Shown piece after piece: positions 60,925 to 64,000 of a stretch of 64,000 nucleotides of DNA. Made by a program: the position numbers and the translations under genes. The notes under the pieces were generated by a model, which saw only the letters and a list, made by a program, of their open reading frames with translations, searched no databases and was not told the DNA's origin. The number at the start of each line of letters is the position of its first letter. Within the stretch, counting starts at the first letter, position 1. Origin of the DNA: Sipunculus nudus (Eukaryota; Annelida; Sipuncula; Golfingiida; Sipunculidae); NCBI GenBank assembly GCA_026874595.1, contig CM049310.1:21306058-21370057 (forward strand). The letters are read 5' to 3'.

Positions 60925-63900
60925 CAAGGCCTACAGGCCTAATGCGAACCTGTGCAATGATATTACACCAGGTATAATGCTTCAATGCTGGATCATTACT
61001 TTTCAAGAACATGTGTAACATGTATATGAACAATGCAAGTACTAAACACTTAGAACAAGAAACAATTAAACAAACATCACTGCTGCAATTCTGGCATTGG
61101 TGTACACAACACAAAACCTAGAATATGGGTAGTCAACAAGGGACTACGTGTATCCACCAAAATCAGAGTAGGAAAGGTGAAGTGAGGCATGGATTGAGTG
61201 GCAAGGGGAAATAGAGTGAGGTGTGTTGCATAATAGCCTGGATGTCTGCAGCCAAAATGTGTATGTAGGTTGCGCCACCTACCACAAAATCCAGAAAGCT
61301 GTCCAAGATGTATAAACATGCAAAATTTTAGGCAGATAAGTCAAACCACTACTGAGATATGAGTGATTTTAGCCCACGGCAGACAAACAAACGGATGCTG
61401 TGCAAAAATGGTGATAGGTGGCGCCACCAATTTTGTGTATGATTAAGGGCTATGTGAGATCTATACACATGCTAAATTTCAGGGGGATATGTCAAACCAG
61501 TCCTGAGATATAAGCTTGAATGTCTGCAGCGTATACATAAATGTAGGTGGCGCCACCTACTACAAAATCCAGGAAGCTATCCAAGATGTATAAACCTGCA
61601 AAATTTTAGGCAGATATGTCAAACCACAGCCGAGATATGATAAAGAGCTATGTGAGATCTATTAACATGCAAAAGTTTTGCCAAATCGGTCAAATGGTTC
61701 CTGAGATATGAGCTTGGATGTCGGGAGCGTAAATTTGAATGTGGGTGGCGCCAAAAACATAAAACAAGAAAGCTGTCAAGGATGCATAAATGTATAAATT
61801 TCAGGTGGATAAGTCAAACCATTGCCAAGATATGAGTGATTTTATCCCAAGGCAGATGAACAGATGGAGGCTGTGCAAAAATGGTTGCAGGTGGCGCCAC
61901 CATTTTTACTGTATGTTATAAAGCTTTCCAAGGGCTACATTTGTGCAAAATCTTTAGCCTTATCGGTCAAACGGTTCCCGAGATATGTGGGTTTATGTGT
62001 GGAAACAGACGCACAAATGGAGGCTGGGCAGAGAGGAAAGGTCAGAGGTCAACCAAAAATGAGGGCACAGCAGTTAACATTTGACCAATCATAATTCCGA
62101 ATTTTAAAAAATTCTGCCCATTGGTTATGGAGGAGTTCTCCAGAAACCTATGTGGCGATGGCGGCAGCATCGGTGTCCGACTGAAAACACAGTATCCGCA
62201 AAACTCTGTTTTGGCGAATACAATGATTGTAGCTGGCACCATCAGTCTTATATACAACAAAGAGATTTATACATATGCCCAATGTCAGACTGATATATCA
62301 AACCCCTCCTGTGAAATAAGCAGGGACATACACTGTGCTAAAATTATTGTAGGTGGCGCCACCAGTCTTGTACACTAAAAAGCTACCCGATATGTATAAA
62401 CATACCCAATTTTAGGCTGATATATCAAATTCCTCTGTAGAAATAAGCAGGCGCATACACTGCAAAAGTCAATGTAGGTGGCACCACCTATCTTGTAAAT
62501 GAGATTACCATCAAAGACGCATAAACAGGTATCAGTCCAATACATCAAACTTCCCCAGAGTTTGATGCACTGGGCTGACAAGGCTTAGGTGAGTAAGGCA
62601 GTTGCCCCCAAGTGACCTGTGACAAATTGCTGCTTCAAACTACTGCACTGAGTGAAATCTTGACCTGCACTTGGCTAGACTGAGTGAACTTTTGACCTGT
62701 ACCTGGCTGCACTGAGTGAACTCTTGACCTGTTGCATAATCTGACACAGTTGGCAGTCTGCCAAAGCTATAAATAGATTCAGGCTGAACTTTGGTGCCAA
62801 ATATGATGCAGTGAGCAGTCTGCCAAAGCTATAAATAGAATGCAGCTACTGCACTGAGTGCACCCTTGATCTATACCTGGCTGCATTTCTTCCAATCCTG
62901 GCACTGTGCCAAAAATATTTATAGAGCTGACATCATCTTGGCTAATGGCCAACATCAAGGCACTGGCAATCTGCCAATGGTAAACCAAGTGCTGCCATCT
63001 GTACACAAAAGTGGTTCCTACTTGAAATAACTTCTAAATTTATTTTCCCAATACAAAATGCTTTTCAGCTGACTTTTTATAAAAAAAGAAATCAGGAAGA
63101 TATGTAAAATTATTACGGATGCATACTGAATGCAAAATTAAAATACAGATATATATCATTGATGGCAAATTCTTGAATTAAGTTGAGTAGGGATACCAAT
63201 AATTTATAATCCACATACAGTTGTCTTTATATAGCCACAGAGAGCTGAATATCCATGATTGTAACATTGCCTGGTATGATGAATAACTTAAATCATAAAT
63301 CTAAATTTTTTAAAAGCTTTTAAAAAAACTTTCTTGTCAATATTAACCAAATATAACCTGAAATCTAAATGTCTAGTGGCATAATGTAATAGATGCTGAT
63401 AAACTGGTGCCAGGCTAGATGTAACAGCATCACACAGCTAACATATATGGTAAAATGACTCAATTCAATCTCCATAATTCAGCCAAATATCATTCATGTG
63501 GAACAATTAATGACAATTATTATAAGAATTATTGTAGGGATTATTCTTGTAAAATATTAACAAACTGGCTTCAGTGGCATCAGTCGAAAAATGTTTCGTA
63601 AGTTTATAACTCATATAGGAAGATATAGCAAACTGGCTAAGTTCAGCTTCCCGTAACTCAGCCAAAAAGCACTGAACCAAAACCATTTGAACAAACTTGA
63701 ATTATCAACATCTGAGGATAATTAATGTGTGAGATTTAAGAATTTGGCCCAGTGGTTTTTGTTGAGAAGATCTTTGTAGCCACTGAGCTAAAATGGGCTG
63801 TTATGGCATATGACTAAATTCAGCTTCCAATAACTTAGCCAAAAGTCATTGAAAAGAGACCATTTGAACAAACTTCAGAAAGCACTACCCTAGGAATATT

Positions 63901-64000
63901 TCTGTGCGATATTAAACATTTTGGCCATATGGTTTCAGAGAAGAAGTTTTTTGTAGCCCTCAGTGTGATACATGCACTGATGACCCCATTCAAAAAAGGC
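60925..64000 (+). repeat. F5 repeat copy 2, running off the window
   Basis: Starts CAAGGCCTACAGGCCTAATG and matches 1485-3285 closely in the same orientation, with an F2 inserted at 61117-62222 and no SINE. It contains GTAGGTGGCGCCACCAGTCT-type cores near 62350 and 62470. The 3' end is not reached. Confidence 0.8.
61117..62222 (+). mobile_element. F2 element nested in F5
   Basis: Starts CCTAGAATATGGGTAGTCAA (first base A to C relative to other F2 copies) and ends with a hairpin AGTATCCGCAAAACTCTGTT then TTGGCGAATACA. Removal joins CAACACAAAA to ATGATTGTAGCTGG, the exact sequence at 1659-1681 in F5 copy 1. Core repeats are about 280 bp and partly decayed. Confidence 0.93.

Overview
This is a eukaryotic, non-coding-rich, AT-rich window. 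Coding sequence is found only as short spliced exons, and most of the DNA is interspersed repeats nested in one another. The tRNA-derived SINE, the (ACGG)n-bearing 'pearl'-like repeats and the general texture suggest a marine invertebrate, most likely a bivalve mollusc. That assignment is an inference.

The one gene I can support is the 3' half of an extracellular heparan-sulfate 6-O-endosulfatase (Sulf) on the minus strand. Its exons, in gene order, are 60625-60438, 56616-56435, 53694-53569, 42028-41886, 24427-24307 and 20780-20611 (stop codon at 20613-20611). All have good splice sites and all phases match. Together they encode the end of the hydrophilic domain and the conserved C-terminal domain; the catalytic domain lies beyond position 64000. 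Exon 53694-53569 is symmetric (phase 1-1) and encodes a second copy of the CX6CX6HWKxPPxW module found in the preceding exon, so it looks like a duplicated cassette exon.

The rest is dominated by at least five repeat families with one shared plan: a defined 5' end (ACTAGA... or CAAGGGACC...), a short motif 25-40 bp inside it, tandem core repeats or a long body, often a (ACGG)n or (GGC)n microsatellite, and a terminal hairpin whose right arm is the reverse complement of the 5' motif. I call them F1 (CAAGGGACC...CAGCTGAGCTAA), F2 (ACTAGAATACGGG...GGCGGATACA), F3 (ACTAGATATTTC...GATACA), F4 (ACTAGATGTG...GGGGCATAA) and F6 (ACTAGAATATCAG...GGGCTAA). F5 (CAAGGCCTACAGGCC...) has a similar 5' end but no clear 3' end. 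Nested copies next to intact paralogous sites show insertion between two A residues with no target duplication. This fits non-autonomous rolling-circle (Helitron/Helentron, HINE, 'pearl') elements.

Layout: 1-3.3 kb SINEs and an F5 copy; 3.7-15.4 kb nested F1 with F2 and F3 fragments; 15.4-16.0 kb a different repeat; 16.0-20.6 kb mostly single-copy sequence, probably including the Sulf 3' UTR; 20.6-60.6 kb the Sulf exons with introns filled by F6 containing a composite F1 (24.6-30.6 kb), an F1-like element (31.3-33.2 kb), F3 containing a Tigger/pogo-like transposon and an F1 (33.2-41.4 kb), F1 containing F5 and F2 copies (43.0-50.5 kb), F4 (54.5-56.0 kb) and an F1-like element (57.8-60.2 kb); 60.9-64 kb a second F5 copy carrying an F2.
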